Assembly (NCBI GenBank): GCA_023362775.1
Contig: JALMGJ010000004.1
Span: 82,765,798 to 82,829,797 of the forward strand
DNA length: 64,000 bases
Source: Charina bottae
Lineage: Eukaryota; Chordata; Lepidosauria; Squamata; Charinaidae
Direction: 5' to 3'
In this document: piece by piece, positions 31,585-43,892 of the stretch
Layout: each line of letters opens with the position of its first letter
How positions within the stretch are numbered: the first letter of the stretch is position 1
Made by a program: the position numbers and the translations under genes
Notes under the pieces: model-generated
Databases searched by the model: none
Told to the model about the DNA's origin: nothing
What the model saw: only the letters and a program-made list of their open reading frames with translations

Positions 31585-32219
31585 AAGCCAGGATTTGATT
31601 ATAAGAATAACCAAAATAGATGGATCATATTGTTCCCATTAATTCTACTTAGATATCCACTCTTATAAAATAATAGCTTACATGTAGTATTTAGAGATTT
31701 ATCTGGATTTCTAGCAAAACACTTCACAAGAACCCAAAATATTCAATACCTTCTAAAGAACATGTGCCTTCTCTTGAACAGAGACCTTTTGATTTACTTT
31801 TCCATCAGCTATCAGCATTGGTAACTCTAATGTCATTTTAAGAACTCCCTCCTTCTGAAGTGCCAGATCAAAAGTAGAAGAGAAATTACTATAATACATA
31901 AATTATCCAACGTAATATAAAGCAAGCAGTGGCGTCTTTGGACACTGGGTCATTTGTATTATGAGAAACAGCCATGAAATTAGCAGTAATGAGGCTTGTT
32001 AGAAGCTGCAGCCACTGCCTTACTTCATGTAATGAAATGTTTTTTGCTGAAGCCAACATCACTATAACAAAGTCTCAAAAGTTTTATTTTGTTCTTTATG
32101 ATTACTGGATACAGTTGTATGTAAAAGTTTAGGCATTCCTGGTCAAACTGTATATTTCAAAACATCCCTAAGTGAGTTGAAGCTGATACAACTTCATATG
32201 GTATCTCTTGCTGTAAGGA

Positions 32220-32345
32220 AATAAAACATAAGAGGCACTGAAGATGTTGACTAGCCTGGCAATGAAACATCTGCAAGAAAACAACAAGGCTCAGAGAGCA
32301 CCAAGGACTCCACAAAGAAAACATACTTTGAAAGGCCAGAGAAAG
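32220..32345 (+). mobile_element. Relic of a third Penelope pLTR type
   Basis: GGCACTGAAGATGTTGACTA and CTGCAAGAAAACAACAAGGC followed by CTCAGAGAGCACCAAGGAC match a repeat frequent in squamates that I read as a pLTR because of the ribozyme core. Boundaries are approximate. Confidence 0.5.
32235..32276 (+). ncRNA. Hammerhead ribozyme-like motif, diverged
   Basis: GCA (stem I), CTGAAGA, a weak stem II from GTTGACTAGCCTGGCAAT, GAAAC, ATC and TGC (stem I). The cleavage-site triplet reads AUC where paired copies have GUH, so stem III and activity are probably lost. Confidence 0.45.
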
Positions 32346-34132
32346 AGAAAGGCTATAATATAAAGCTAAAATTACAAGATTAAACAAAGATGATCAAAGT
32401 TGACAGAGGTTAATAAGATTTTGTCAGTTCCTTCCATTTGTTTGCTAAAAGATTTCACAGAAGGGCCACTGAGTTACTGTAGAATAGCTGCCATTGTTTT
32501 ACTATTAATTGATAACATATATGTGGAAAAGTATATTTGTACAAGCTTAGAGGCATGTCCTTAACCTGGAATCTAAGGTACCTTTTAATGTCATTTTCAT
32601 TCCTTATTGGCTCCAGAATTTTGCTGACCTGAAGGGGGAAATTGAAAGATAGACTGTGAAGACATGCCTGCCAGCCTCCTTCTTGTGCATAAAACTTTCA
32701 TTTTGGAATGAACTGCTTGCTACAGTATAATTAATCACATTGACTAGCATGTTGGAGCTATACAACATTTAGCCAGTTATGAGTTCAAGTTAAGAGTGGA
32801 TTAGCAAGAGTGGGTTAGCCTCAAAACTGATTTCTCCTTGAGATTAGATTACCATCATTTGTCCAATCACAAGTTCTTGGGAAGAGGGTGGAGAGAACTA
32901 ATAACTCATCCTCAGGAATTGCAAGAAGAAATTGTATGGCTATCTTATCAATCAAAGTGGTCAAGGATGATCTTTTCTTTTATGAAAAAGGTGAGTGAGT
33001 TAATCTCATGTAGTTCCCCAACAATCCAATCCATTCATGAAAGGACATCATTATTCCTTGTAACTATCCATTCTGTTTGTATAAAATCGTTTCAGCTTAT
33101 CTGCTTGAAATTTTCCATAAATTTTCATTTCCACTGCATATTTCAAAATGAAAACAAAAACAAAAACAGGATTAAATAATACAGATTTTATGGTATCACT
33201 CTGATAAAAAGCTTAAAGTTCCTGTGCAAACTTTTATGAAATTTGTTATGCTTTCTCTGTTTATAACAGTTCAATATTTTAGAAAATGTCATACCATTTC
33301 TGATAAAAAGCAAGAAGACTATAACACTATGTGTGTGTAAGGAGAGAGTGTGCATGTGTGTGAAAGAGAGAGAGATAGAAAAAGAGACAGTGTGGAAAGT
33401 TGAAGCTCAGGTTTCCCAAATAACATTCCAGAATTTGCATAAGTCAGGATGACCTATTGCCTCTTGGCAAGGTAAGGCTGACTGTGCTACTCTCTGAGGT
33501 CAGGATCAAGTCTCAAAGCAAGATGGATGATCTTTCCATCGCCCTATATATTTATTTTATATTTATTTTTACATCAACAGATGTTAATGTTAGGTAATAA
33601 TAGCAAAAAGAAAAAAAACCCAAAAACTATTACGCTAGCATCTAAAGTGCTAAACATGAATTCAGTCTACTGTATATATTTTATGGAACAGGACATATAA
33701 ATATTAAAAATCAATGCAGCCTATAAGCAAATGGGGAGGGGGTGATTAGTTTTTGTAGTTAAACAAAAAACCTACAATATTTATACAAAGCTAAACAAAT
33801 ACAGTCAGATTTTAAAATGAATGTGGATTCTTCTGTTTTTCTCTCCAGTATAGATCATCTCTGAATAGCTAGAAATAGGACATGTCCTAAGTCCTATTTC
33901 TAAAGGAGTGTTTCCCCCCACCATTCCATAGAAGATCAATTGTCACTAAATATATTTAGTATATTTTATAGCTTTCTTTAATAGCTTTTGGCAAATTAAC
34001 AGTGTTATATGATTTACCGGTCCAAAAGAGTGTTACAGCACTAAAATAGAATCAACAAATCAATCAATAAACAAGCCCTGGAAGGCATAGTCCCAGAATA
34101 TAGTGGGAATGTATTATTTCAACAGCTTTCAT
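32346..34132. other. Gene-free AT-rich stretch
   Basis: No gene or recognisable element. The 113-residue frame at 32838-33179 shows no motif I know. A GT/GA-rich patch lies at 33332-33390. Confidence 0.5.
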
Positions 34133-34718
34133 TGTGTCCTGTTCTAAGCCAATCACACGCAATACACCAGGGAGGTAGTTGAATCTTTACTGCAAGTTTT
34201 GTGAAGCATTGAAGAGGTGGCAAAGGAAGTATGGGTGCAAACGCACGCACACATGGACTACAAGAAATAAGCCCTCAAAAGTCCCGCGAACTTGCCTTTT
34301 TAGAGCTCCGAGTCCTCACGAGAGCAGTTGTGGGAATTCCAAGGGTTCCGAAGTTGTGGGAAGTGAGCCAGCCAGTCCAGGGCCAAGACACGAGGCTTCC
34401 AATCGAGAGGCAAGGCACATGGAGTCTAGGTAAGCAGACGGTTGTCTCCAACAGCCGGCCTGGGCTTGCGGCTCCCTTTTTATAGGAGCAGACCCCAGTG
34501 TAGCTTAATTAGAAGGGTGGGGCTGATTTTTCATGTCCTGCCTCAACAATTTCCACTGCCTCTCCCTACTTTCCACTTTCCTTGCTCTCGGGCTGCGAGG
34601 GGTTTGCAACTCTGCGTCCTCATCCTTGCTGAGCAGCGGAACCAGATCTTGCTGCTCGCCAGCCTGTCCTGCCTCCTCTTCCTCATTCTCCGACTCAGAC
34701 TCCGAGTGCCCCATGACA
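34133..34718 (-). repeat. 3' LTR of the pol-deleted Gypsy element
   Basis: It starts TGTCATGGGGCACTCGGAGT on the minus strand, has a TATA box (CTATAAAAAGG) near 34480 and ends GAACAGGACACA. The first 200 bp code for an acidic Ser/Glu-rich frame, as in the LTR at 23242. Confidence 0.65.
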
Positions 34719-34735
34719 CTATCCCTCCCCTCAAA
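34719..34735 (-). promoter_or_regulatory. Polypurine tract
   Basis: TTTTGAGGGGAGGGATAG lies directly before the LTR start on the minus strand. Confidence 0.7.
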
Positions 34736-34753
34736 ACCTACCTCCCCTGGAGT

Positions 34754-35429
34754 TCAAGGCTTAGGTTTCTGGGGGTGAGCGAGGGTGCCATCAGGGGCGC
34801 CTTCTTGACCTTCATTGCTAGAGATGGCTGTCAATGTGGAGACACAGGTACATGAGAGCCTGAAGGGTCTGTGGGCATTCAGTCCAGGCCAGCTCATCCA
34901 GTAGTTTTGATGACAGACCTTCCTGGAATTGGTCCACAAATGCCTCATTATTCCACTTAAAATCCTAAGCCAAAAGCCAGAAGTCACTAATATACTCTGC
35001 TACTGGCTGGTGACCCTGCTTCAGTTCTCTAATGCATCTATTTGCAGTCTGAGTTTTAACTCATACATAAGTTGCAGTTGTCTGCTAAATTCATCAAAAT
35101 TGTCCAGCAGGGGACTCTGTTGCATAAGCAAGGGAGTGGCCCATCTGGCTGCCAGGCCCAACAACAAGCTTTTTGAAATGCCACCTTATGTCCATCTGTA
35201 AGGAAGTCTTCCTGATGCAGGCTCATGTAAAGTTGGCACTGAGCAAAAAAAGCAGGAAACTGAGCTAGTGTCCCATTGAATTTCTCTGGCACAAGGACTG
35301 GGCATTTTCGGCATGGGGGGCAGCGGGTGCAATGGAAGGTGGCGGGGACTGGAGCTGGTTTAGCTGAGCTATAAGGAGAGTGACTTGCTGCGCAAGCTGA
35401 GCATTTTCCATGAGGAGCTGGTCCATTTT
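34754..35429 (-). pseudogene. Gypsy gag remnant
   Basis: It begins at a Met (35429) with a hydrophilic N-terminus (MENAQLAQQVTLL), followed by a Pro-rich linker and a capsid start (CPVLVPEKFNGTLAQFPAFF) like PEKFGG of the 3925-4968 gag. Further on, in another frame, FKWNNEAFVDQFQEGL corresponds to LGWNEVALKDQFKQGL of that gag. At least one frameshift lies near 35170 and another near 34980. Confidence 0.65.
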
Positions 35430-36310
35430 CTTTGTGCTGGCTGAGCAAACAACCGCCTCCTGTTTTCCCCAGGGGGGTGGTTTCAGAAATGGTCAATACT
35501 ATGCATTGTTTTGAAGAAAATCCCCTTTCTTCTTTTATATTGCACAACTATACCTTATGTTTTAAGGTTGCTATTCAACAGTTCTGGACCATTTGATTTT
35601 TGCTACTTTTCAACTGGATTTCTTTGTTGGTAAAATAAAAACAAAATAGCATCAGTTAGAATAAAGAATTGGAAATTATATTCAGATTCAGATCTAATGC
35701 TTGGAATAAATAAGCTCTATGACTGACTAGTTTATCCCTGAAATTAATCATACCTCCTTAGATATTCATGTCTATTTTTATTTTGCTTCTTCAATTGATT
35801 GTCAGCAATGCCAATTCACAGCCCATCTCCTTTGGGGGAGATGGGCAGTGGCGAAGTTTGATAAATAAATAATTTGCTGCCTGAGGTGATGCTCATATGA
35901 TCCCGCTCTTATTTGCTAAAGCCAACAGCTTATCTATATGGGGTCCCTGGAAAACAAACAAACACTATTTTGCTTGCTTCATGGCAGATAGGGCCAGATT
36001 TAGACATGGTGAGTCTCTAAGCTTTGGGGAGCTAACATAGCAAGTGCTAACATAGGGTAAGTTTGTGTAACCAGAATGCCAACACGATGTATAACAAACC
36101 CATGATAGGAAGGGCTCTCTTTGAACAGAAGGTATTAATGCATGCATAAACAAAGTATATCTTTATCAATTAATGAGGGTCATGTGAGCCATACAGGAAG
36201 GCTTAATTTATAGAGATGCTCATATATCAAACAAACAAACAAACACATTATAACAGACGGAAACAAAGTCTGAAACTTTGAGAAGCCCTTCGAATTGTAA
36301 AGCTCTAAGC
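35430..36310. other. Gene-free stretch with an L2-type 3' tail
   Basis: The only recognisable piece is 35815-35875: CCCATCTCCTTTGGGGGAGA followed by GGCGAAGTTTGATAAATAAA, the 3' end of an L2/CR1-type LINE on the plus strand. Confidence 0.5.
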
Positions 36311-36635
36311 CAGAGCTTTCCAAACTGTGTGTCGGGACACATTAGTGTGTCGGCTGCAGTGTCTGGGTGTTTTGCGGCTGCTGCTGCCTCCAAACCTGCC
36401 CTGCCAGGATTCCACGCAGGTCCTAGTGCCTGCCTTGTGCCCTGCTGCCTCCAAACCTGCCCTGCCAGGATTCCACGCAGGTCCTAGTGCTTGCCTTGTG
36501 CCCTGCTGCCTCCAAACCTGCTGTGATTCCGCACAGGTCCTAGTGACTGCCTTGTGCCCTGCCGTAAGAGTGTGTCACGAAATGATGCCCTGCTGTAAGA
36601 GTGTGTCACCAACATGAAAAGTTTGGAAAGCTCTG
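36311..36635. mobile_element. hAT-type MITE with 8-bp target duplication
   Basis: Terminal inverted repeats CAGAGCTTTCCAAAC (36311-36325) and GTTTGGAAAGCTCTG (36621-36635) are perfect over 15 bp, and CTCTAAGC flanks both ends (36303-36310 and 36636-36643). An 8-bp duplication and CAG-type ends indicate a hAT element. It is 325 bp, non-coding and must have been moved by a transposase encoded elsewhere. Its centre consists of three copies of a 61-bp unit (from 36381, 36442 and 36503). Confidence 0.88.
36381..36562 (+). repeat. Three tandem copies of a 61-bp unit inside the MITE
   Basis: Each unit starts CTGCTGCCTCCAAACCTGC. The third has a short internal deletion. Confidence 0.85.
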
Positions 36636-36643
36636 CTCTAAGC

Positions 36644-38578
36644 CATAATGTTTGGCTCTGATGACAGGGTCCTCTTGATATCTCATTGGAAATTATTCAT
36701 ACTCACTCTAACTAGATAGTGTATCCTTCTGATTGAACTATACTCACAGTGACTCAGTAGGAATGGGATACTGCTGTCTTTTCTACTCCTGTCTATTGTT
36801 CCTAGCATTCTTTATCCCTAGCAAATAAACAGGAGGATATTTTCTTAGTTAGTTTAGAAATGCCTAGATAAAATATCCTTCTGTTTATTTGCTGGGGATA
36901 AAGCATTATGAGAACAGTTACAAAAGATAATTATATTAAAGAAAGGAGTAACCCATTATCTCATTCCATCTTACTGTAACCTTCTTCTAACCTTCTTCCC
37001 AGTGGTAGGAACAATTCCTGTCTCTTTGAAAACAACTTAAAATATTGCTATGAAAACAGTGTCATTTGCCCAGTCCTGTTTTTTATTACACTTCAGCAGA
37101 AAACATGTTTTCACTCAAATACGATTGGAAAATAGGACAGGATGCATATACCGAAGTAGAGTTAATTTCTGATTCTTCAGATAATCATATCTGATTAGCT
37201 GTTTGAGTCCTTATTATTTCATCTGCATTTTACTTTTTCTGGATCTCCTCAGCCAGGAATGCCCACCAGGAATGCCCCCAGTGTATACCAAAAGAAGCCA
37301 CTCTTGGTTTATGCTGAAGGTGTGATCCCAAAGCTACCCAGATGACTGAGGTGAATCACAATCTCCATGGCATTAACCACCACTAATCGCTAAGGTGAAT
37401 CTAATTTGTTTTGCACAGTCTATCAATTATCATTTTGACCATCAGAGATTCTGAGTCAAAGGAAAAATGATGGCCATGATAGAAAAATATTTTTTTTCCT
37501 GACAAGTTAAAAATACGAGATTTACCAGTGAATGAAAAGACTTAACAAACTTCTAAGGAAAAGTATTTGCTACTCCATTACCTTAAATAATTTTCCTATG
37601 AATTCTTTTTCTTGAATTTTCTATTATCATCATAATGTTTTTATTAACAAAAAAATAATAACAACCAGAAATATAGATGTTATCAACAACAATGAATTCA
37701 TATTTGAATCCTGGATCTGAACCTTTTCTGAAATGGTACTATTAAATCATTTATAAATGTAAAAAAGGTGATAAAAAATCTAAAATGCCTGGCAAAAACT
37801 TCCAAAAGTTTTTATCCTCATTGTTTAATATGCAAGGTATATGATCTCATTAGTTGAGCTGCAAACTATTCAATAACACCTTTGGTAAACAATATATCCC
37901 TGCTTTAAAATTCTTCTTTTCACTGTTTAAAGGCATGTCAGTGGAAAAGGGAACTGTTGGGTCTCCAAAGCTTTACTTTTAATTAGTCAAAAGAGCAGCT
38001 TTTCTGTTGCAATATTATTGGCTATCATCATGGCAATTTTATAAAATAAATTACAGCTCAGTTATTTCCCATGATAACTCTCTGGTATTTAGAAAGTTGC
38101 AACATATTTTATCCATTGAAACTTGTATCAATATGTATGGAGATGGTGGGTAATAACTATCATTCCTGATGAGAATGGTCAACTTTTTACAAATAGCTTG
38201 AAAATTCATCAATGTTATTTGTGTAAACACCAAAATTAGATAATACCCAAAGGTCTTTACTGTCAATTTTAGGAGATTAGGGCACCACTGTTTATCTTTC
38301 TGTCAGTGATTATGCTTGTTTACTAGAGCTGTTCAACTCAGCCAAGATTTGATTGAATTCATCATTCAATTTGAATATGAGATTCAAAGGCAAACAGTTT
38401 GATCTAAACCAATTTGAGATTTAGTTCAATAAAAGACTTGAGCCTATGATACAGAAGCATCAAAATGCCTGCAGCTGCTTCCTTTTTGGAGTGAATGGGA
38501 TGAAAATAGCCTGGATACAGACCTTTTAGAGGACATTAACCCTGAATAGTTTCAACCTGCTAGTTTCAGGGGTTTCAT
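36644..38578. other. Gene-free AT-rich stretch
   Basis: I see no gene or identifiable repeat. The open frames here are short and have no motif. Confidence 0.5.
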
Positions 38579-38659
<81 letters not shown>

Positions 38660-38702
38660 TATATATACATACATACACACACACACATACATACATACAT
38701 AC

Positions 38703-38742
<40 letters not shown>

Positions 38743-38819
38743 ACATACACACACATATATACATACATACATACATACACACACATACACACACACACAC
38801 ACACACATACATACATACT
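38579..38819 (+). repeat. Compound (TA)n/(TACA)n/(CA)n microsatellite
   Basis: About 240 bp of alternating TA, ATAC and AC blocks. All ORFs over it are translations of alternating pyrimidine-purine sequence. Confidence 0.95.
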
Positions 38820-40619
38820 GTACTTTTTAAAGGCATATATACAGAAATGAAGAGCAGCATAGGAATCTCAAAGTTTTCCAGCAAATGACAGTAGAAAGTT
38901 GTGCTGAACTAACACACACACACGTGTCCTACTTTAACTGAAAAAAATGAATTTGCAAAACTGGTTTAAAAGGAAGTTTTTTGTAATGATTAAAAAGTCA
39001 CTACCCTCTGTCCACTTCTTTTCTGGAACACTGGCTTGTTGGCATGGCTCATTGGCCAGGTTAGCTTCTTCTGGAAATGACATAATATGTGCTATCTCCA
39101 CAGAAACTTTTTTTTTAATGAAGGAAATTAGAGAGCTAAAGAATTGCAAACAGACTGGACCCAGAAAGTAACAGGGATTTTACTACAGATTGAAAGGATA
39201 AAAGTGCATGGATTTGGGAAAAGGTAGGAATCACAAAAGAAAGACAAGCCAGATTTAAAGACAGTGCAATAATACATCTGAATCTCTGTCCCCACCACCC
39301 CACACCCTTCCTTCTTCTACATAAATCTTGAGACACAAGCAGTTGTGTAGGTTTCTGGGAAGATCAGGTATACAAACTTATGGATGTGATAAAACTGATG
39401 TAAATATCAGGGAGCCTATCATACCACTGAAACCTCCCTTCCACTCATAGATATGCTCATTTCTGAAAGGAAAATTTCAATGATATCTGGGACTCTGCAC
39501 AGTCAGAAAGTCCACTGAATGTCCAAATTCCCTTTAAACCCTTCCAAGGCAATTCAAAGGTTCCCAATTCAAGTTGTTGCCTCAAATTACTGAAAGATTC
39601 AATTGAAAGGGATAATTCAATCACTTCTCCTTCAAATTGAATTATGCCTTTGAAGCTTTACAAACCCTATTTTTATACTTTATAGTTTAAATCCTTACAA
39701 CATTGTTTCATTTGTTTTAGAGATATACAAAGGTACTAGTTTAGAACCTTAGTTCCTGTAATGTGTGTGTATAAACAATTTGGGGGAGAGTGAAATTCTA
39801 CTTCTAATAGTCCTTTTATTCCAAATATTTATCTCTAAGCAACCTCCCCTTCCAGGTCCTTCTCTTATTTTGAAGTTTACTTCTAGACTCATCTGTATTT
39901 GTACTGGCAGTTTGCAGTGTTTTTTGGTTTAATATATTGTCAGGTTTGGCAATATATATAGTAATTTTCTGGTGGGGGAGAGGACTTATTTTCAACTAAG
40001 GGAAAAGTATGATTTCCTACAATATTTCTCACTTAGCTCTTCTTTTCACTCCAATAAGATTAGAAATAACAATTAATAGTAATTAATAATTAATAAAATG
40101 CTAATAATTTTAATTAATAAAAATCCCACCCAGCTCTGTACACTGGACCTTCTGTCTTTCTTTATTCCAGCCTTAGCTATCTTCCTAAATAGTACTCCTA
40201 GGAGGTATTTCTGGCATTGCAATATTCTTTTTCTGTTTAAATGGCTTCTCATGGAGATGTGGATGCTATGAACTAGTCTAAAAGGTTTGTGCATAAGAAC
40301 AGCTTTTACAATAGCTCAGGCAGGTGATATTCCTTCTTCATTTTATGGTACTATGAGACTAATTGGGCTAAAAGATAGTGATTTAACTGATGCCAGCTAG
40401 CAAAGAATCTGATCTTCTGAGCATTCTCCTTTCTTTAGCTTACTGAAAGTATGTGTATTGTATGTATAAACAGACAATACACTGATTTTCACTGATTTTG
40501 CAGGAAATCACAGATAATTAAACTGAATAGGCTTAGCAGACATTCTTAGCTTTCGAACATATAGCATTACACAAATATCAAAATAAATACTTTATAACAG
40601 CAAGAATACAAGAAGTCAG
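38820..40619. other. Gene-free stretch
   Basis: No feature recognised apart from AT-rich low-complexity sequence around 40070-40120. Confidence 0.5.
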
Positions 40620-41115
40620 GATGGAAAATCCTCAGGGAACTGGTAGTCATCTATAAAGCTTCATGGGTCTCCTGACCTGGATCTGTAGAACTGCCTTCCA
40701 CCACTGATTCCTCTCTGTCCCTAAGATTTAGTAAGAAGGGCCCCATTCAAGTCCTGTCTTTGAAAAGATAGTCACCATTAGAGACCATTATGGCATTACT
40801 TTCCTGTTGTTGCACCTCTTCTTTGGAACAGCACCTCACCTACGGTCAGATTAGCACCAAAGCAGATGGCATCTAGGAAAGCTGCTAAGCCCTGTAAAAT
40901 GTTAGGGGGGTTGGTAGCATGTTAAGGTCCTTCCCTGAAAGAGGTGGTTGTTTTTACGAAGAATGGTTTTTGTGTATATAATAGGAAATGTTGTTGTTGT
41001 TTGTCTAGTTTGTGTCATAATTTTTATGTGCTATTTTTATTGTATTCTTTGTACTATTGGTAAAATACTTGGAGCCTTCTTTGACATATAAATTGCAGTA
41101 AATAAATAAATAATC
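40620..41115 (+). mobile_element. Old L2/CR1-type LINE 3' end
   Basis: The stretch after GGAACTGGTAGTCATCTATA carries decayed C-terminal L2-like coding (GAACTGCCTTCCACCACTGA). It ends in a 3' UTR with TGACATATAAATTGCAGTAA and the tail AAATAAATAAATAA at 41099-41113. Confidence 0.5.
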
Positions 41116-41814
41116 ATTCTGATAATTGTGGTGAAGCAGTTGCCTATAAACAATGCAATATACAAAAGGGCTTTTCAGCAATGATTTATTACAATATGCA
41201 AAATATTATGTGATACACATACCTCATGCCAAAAACTCATTGCATATCCATAGGACAAGTTATTTCAATTGAAAGAAGATATTATTTACTATCATTTATT
41301 TGTTTTACAAATTACAACTTATAATTGACTATGTTAATATTAAAGCAATGGTCCTATCAAAACACCTTGCCTTGTAACTGGAGAAACAAAATGTTTGAGA
41401 AGGAATGCAAGATAGATCTCTGTAATCCTTTTTTCTTTTCCCCCTGAGGAGAATTCAAGAATTCCTAGCATGGTGGAGGAGCATCAGAAAGAACTTAGGC
41501 TACAAATTTATTTTATTGAATCTTCATAGCTTTGGCAGCTGCCATTAACTATACAACTTTATCACATAATATTTGATTTTCTCATACAAGCACCTGACTT
41601 TCCTTTTTATTGTTGACTGGACCAAACTTTTTTTTAGCATGACTAGGCTCTGTAGTAAAGCAAACAGAGCAGTTTCAGATCAGGAAATCACTTATGGTTG
41701 TACTGGTCAAATCTGGTCCAGGCACCAGGAATTAATACAGCAGGCATCACACAGCTTCAAGATAATCTGTCATAAAAGTTATTTCAGCAGAGGATCTGCC
41801 CTTTTTTCTTGTTG

Positions 41815-42165
41815 TTGTTCAGTCGTTTAGTCGTGTCCGACTCTTCGTGACCTCATGGACCATAGCATGCCAGGCCTTCCTGTCCTCCACTGTCTCTCGG
41901 AGTTTACTCAAATTCATGTTCATTACATCGGTGATGCTATCTAACCATCTCATCCTCTGCCGTCCCCTTCTCCTTTTGCCTTCAGTCTTTCCCAGCATCA
42001 GGGTCTTTTCCAGTGAGTCCTCTCTTCGCATTAGGTGGCCAAAGTATTTGAGCTTCAGCTTCAGCATCTGTCCTTCCAATGAGCAGTCAGGGTTGATTTC
42101 CTTTAGGATTGACTGGTTTGACCTCCTTGCAGTCCAAGGGACTCTCAAGAGTCTTCTCCAGCACC
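41815..42165 (-). mobile_element. BovB 3' fragment of a different, ruminant-like lineage
   Basis: On the minus strand it encodes a 109-residue C-terminal frame (VPWTARRSNQSILKEINPDC, TDVMNMNLSKLRETVEDRKA) and ends GACTAAACGACTGAACAACA. It differs from the 14-17 kb copy at many residues in the last 50 codons, where it resembles my memory of ruminant BovB (for example NMNLSKLRE and WHAMVHEVTKSRTRLND). The copy is 5'-truncated at about 42165. Confidence 0.75.
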
Positions 42166-42456
42166 TTTGGGGAGACCTTAAAAATCCAAGGTCCCTTTAC
42201 TCCCCACCCTGTACAGGTGAAGCTAAGAATCCTTCATGTACTAGACTCAGTTCTGCACAGCTTCTGCTGCTATCAGATGTTTTCCCCTGCAAGTAACTTC
42301 TCCTTTGCTCTGATTTCTTCTGGCTCTCCAAATAAACTTTAAAGAACGTAAGTCCCTAGTAGCTCAGATTTTGACATCTGGCATGTTTGATCCTGTCTTG
42401 TCTTTACAATTTCTAGAACAGACATATTGGCCAAGTGCTAAGGTAATCTTTTATTT
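42166..42456. other. Unassigned sequence between BovB and microsatellite
   Basis: It contains an AATAAAC signal near 42331 and might be LTR-derived, but I could not identify it. Confidence 0.4.
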
Positions 42457-42582
<126 letters not shown>

Positions 42583-43892
42583 TTGTTGCAGTTAATTTTA
42601 ATTTGAACTAGCAGCATATAGAATATCTTACTATGCTCATATGATAATACTAATAAATATTTATAAATCCGATGGTAATGTAGACATATTGTCTCCTGTG
42701 AATTTTATAAATGCAAATGTTTAGAGCATGAAAGATCAGAAGTTCTTTGTTTCATTTTTCAAAATGTTTTCTTCTGAGAAAATAAACTTTCAAAGTATTT
42801 TTGTAAAACAAGCATTATCAATAGTGTGACATGTTATGTAAATATTTTTGTCCAACTTCACATCTTGCTTTTTTTTCTTTTGTATTAGTAAGCAACACCT
42901 TTCTTTTCATTCTGCTCTTTTTATGATCTTGAACAGGATCCATCAAACAGAATTGTATTTTGAAGGAAACCCCTTTGCATACAAGATGATGAGAAACAAA
43001 GCAACTTTTTGTTGGGCTATAAAATGTACAAATAAGCTTTTAACAAGACTTCAATATATTCTCATTTCTTCAGATATACTGTATCTACAGAAAAAAAGCC
43101 TTCCACAAACAAAGAATTTGTAATATGTTATTCAGAATATTTACTGCTTGGTGGAGGATTCCCACTTAGCGGGAATGCCTAATGAGATTTACACAGTTCA
43201 TAAATCAATGGCACTAGTTTAGAAAGAGTTTAGTAGGGCTAGATAGTTTTGAATGAAACTAATCAGTTTTGTTATAATATAATCTTCCATGAATTTTGTC
43301 CACTTAATCACATAAATAAATCCCTATGAAAGTGACTTTATGACAACACCCATTCTAGGAGAATTGGTAGAAATTTTAAAAAGGACTGATTAGAATAGAT
43401 AAGAGATAGAGATACAAAATTTATTAGATATTGGCAATAAATAAAGTAGTGGTACGTCCTTCTCAGTCCTATGCAACAAAATCAACAAAGAAAGGATCTT
43501 GTGGCCTCTCAAAGAAAAGCAATTCCTTCATTACCTGAAAGTTATACTGTAGTTTTGGTGTATATTGAAGTAGAATTTTTGGGGAAAAACCTTGTTATCC
43601 AAATACATTGCCAGGGAAAAGCAAAGTGCTAGCTCAGCAGCAGGAACACTGAGGTGGAAATAGTGTTGTAAGTGGTAACAAGGTAGTGGAAATATTAACC
43701 ACAAAAATGCTAACTAGGACAAGAAGGTCTCTAGATAGTGGCTGAAGGAATGTAGCAGCCCCAGATTTAGTTTCTTCAATCCTTTATTTAAACCAGGAGT
43801 CTCCAAACTGAAATTTTAAAAAATACTATGTTTTGAATACAATGATACCCTTAGTTTAAACCAGGGTTCCCCAAAGTGGTCAATATCAAACC
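42583..43892. other. Gene-free stretch
   Basis: No gene or identifiable repeat. The 91-residue frame at 42848-43123 shows no motif. Confidence 0.5.

Larger units (their letters stand above)
34133..35429 (-). mobile_element. Gypsy element with pol deleted: gag, polypurine tract, 3' LTR
   Basis: On the minus strand a gag remnant (35429 to about 34754) leads directly into a polypurine tract and the 3' LTR (34718-34133). No protease, reverse transcriptase or integrase is present, so nearly all of pol was lost by internal deletion. No 5' LTR is recognisable above 35429. Confidence 0.7.

Noticed and set aside
36311..36562. 61-bp repeats as a CRISPR-like array
   Set aside because: The units are contiguous without unique spacers and lie inside a hAT MITE in an animal genome.
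38526..38884. Several overlapping ORFs of 77-110 residues on both strands
   Set aside because: They are translations of the TA/CA microsatellite (alternating Tyr-Ile, Cys-Val, Thr-His) and have no protein motif.
42180..42350. Sequence with AATAAAC as a possible solo LTR or processed pseudogene
   Set aside because: No start, inverted end or target duplication could be found.
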